Shown in pieces: positions 63,736-64,000 of a stretch of 64,000 nt of DNA. A program made the translations under genes and the position numbers. The notes under the pieces were generated by a model. The model was not told where the DNA came from. It was given only the letters and a program-made list of their open reading frames with translations, and made no database searches. This DNA is from Cristatella mucedo. Lineage: Eukaryota > Bryozoa > Phylactolaemata > Cristatellidae. The stretch is taken from NCBI GenBank assembly GCA_009760855.2, contig WPIO01000109.1, positions 657,001 to 721,000 on the forward strand. The letters are read 5' to 3'. Within the stretch, counting starts at the first letter, position 1, and each line of letters opens with the position of its first letter.

Positions 63736-64000
63736 ATTATCTCGTTCAACCGCGACTCAACGACACACAAGTTCGATATTACACCAACTGCTAGGTAGAT
63801 AGAACTACAGTGACCGGTCGGAAAGCTCCTTAACAGGCAGGACATAGGCAGCTAGATGGATGCATATTATGAATTGCCATATTATTTTACATTGTGACAA
63901 AGGAATGCGTACGTATGGCACGGAATGCCAAGCGAAGTGTCTGGCCACGAAGCATACGAGCACTAGGAATAAAAAGTCACACGCAAATTAAGGCTCGTCA

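Overview
This is eukaryotic nuclear DNA from an animal, most likely a marine or soft-bodied invertebrate. The evidence is GT-AG introns, an astacin-type secreted protease gene, a peroxisomal ether-lipid gene, tRNA-derived SINEs, CR1/L2-like LINEs and long GA/TC microsatellites. CpG is abundant and not depleted. I cannot name the species. A nuclear, repeat-rich, non-vertebrate animal genome is as far as the sequence goes.

Two genes are recognised. (1) The last three coding exons of alkylglycerone-phosphate synthase (AGPS, first step of the ether bond in plasmalogen synthesis) lie on the + strand between 374 and 3682. The protein ends in Ala-Lys-Leu, which fits a C-terminal peroxisome targeting signal. 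(2) An apparently complete 11-exon gene on the + strand (43434-58238, 736 codons) encodes a secreted multidomain metalloprotease: signal peptide, prodomain with a furin-type site, astacin catalytic domain, short Cys-rich/EGF-like segment, PAN/apple-like domain, Pro/Gln-rich linker and C-type-lectin-like domain. All splice phases agree. A third, unrecognised four-exon candidate gene (22720-25446, + strand, about 172 aa, possible tail anchor) is supported only by splice sites, phase and a poly(A) signal.

Most of the remainder is mobile DNA. LINE-A is a CR1/L2-like family with a terminal stem-loop and an (ATT)n tail; about 30 fragments occur on both strands. LINE-B is a second related family with an ATTAC-type tail; it is younger and twice sits inside LINE-A. 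A third decayed LINE lies in intron 2 of the protease gene. Two SINE families are present. SINE-1 has a canonical tRNA promoter and an ATTT tail. SINE-2 ends in the same stem-loop as LINE-A and is therefore probably mobilised by it. There is a 191-bp hAT element closely resembling the SPIN/URR1 group, with an 8-bp target duplication, and a 256-bp TA-flanked inverted-repeat element.

Layout: 0-4 kb AGPS 3' end; 4-21.9 kb LINE/SINE graveyard; 22-25.7 kb CpG-rich segment and candidate gene; 26-32 kb LINEs and SINEs; 32.7 kb hAT element; 33-37.6 kb very GC-rich DNA with long perfect palindromes and microsatellites; 37.6-42.5 kb LINEs; 43-58.2 kb astacin gene with repeats in its introns; 58.8-64 kb microsatellites, LINEs and SINEs. 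The GC-rich blocks carry an unusual number of perfect inverted repeats of 13-18 bp arm length.
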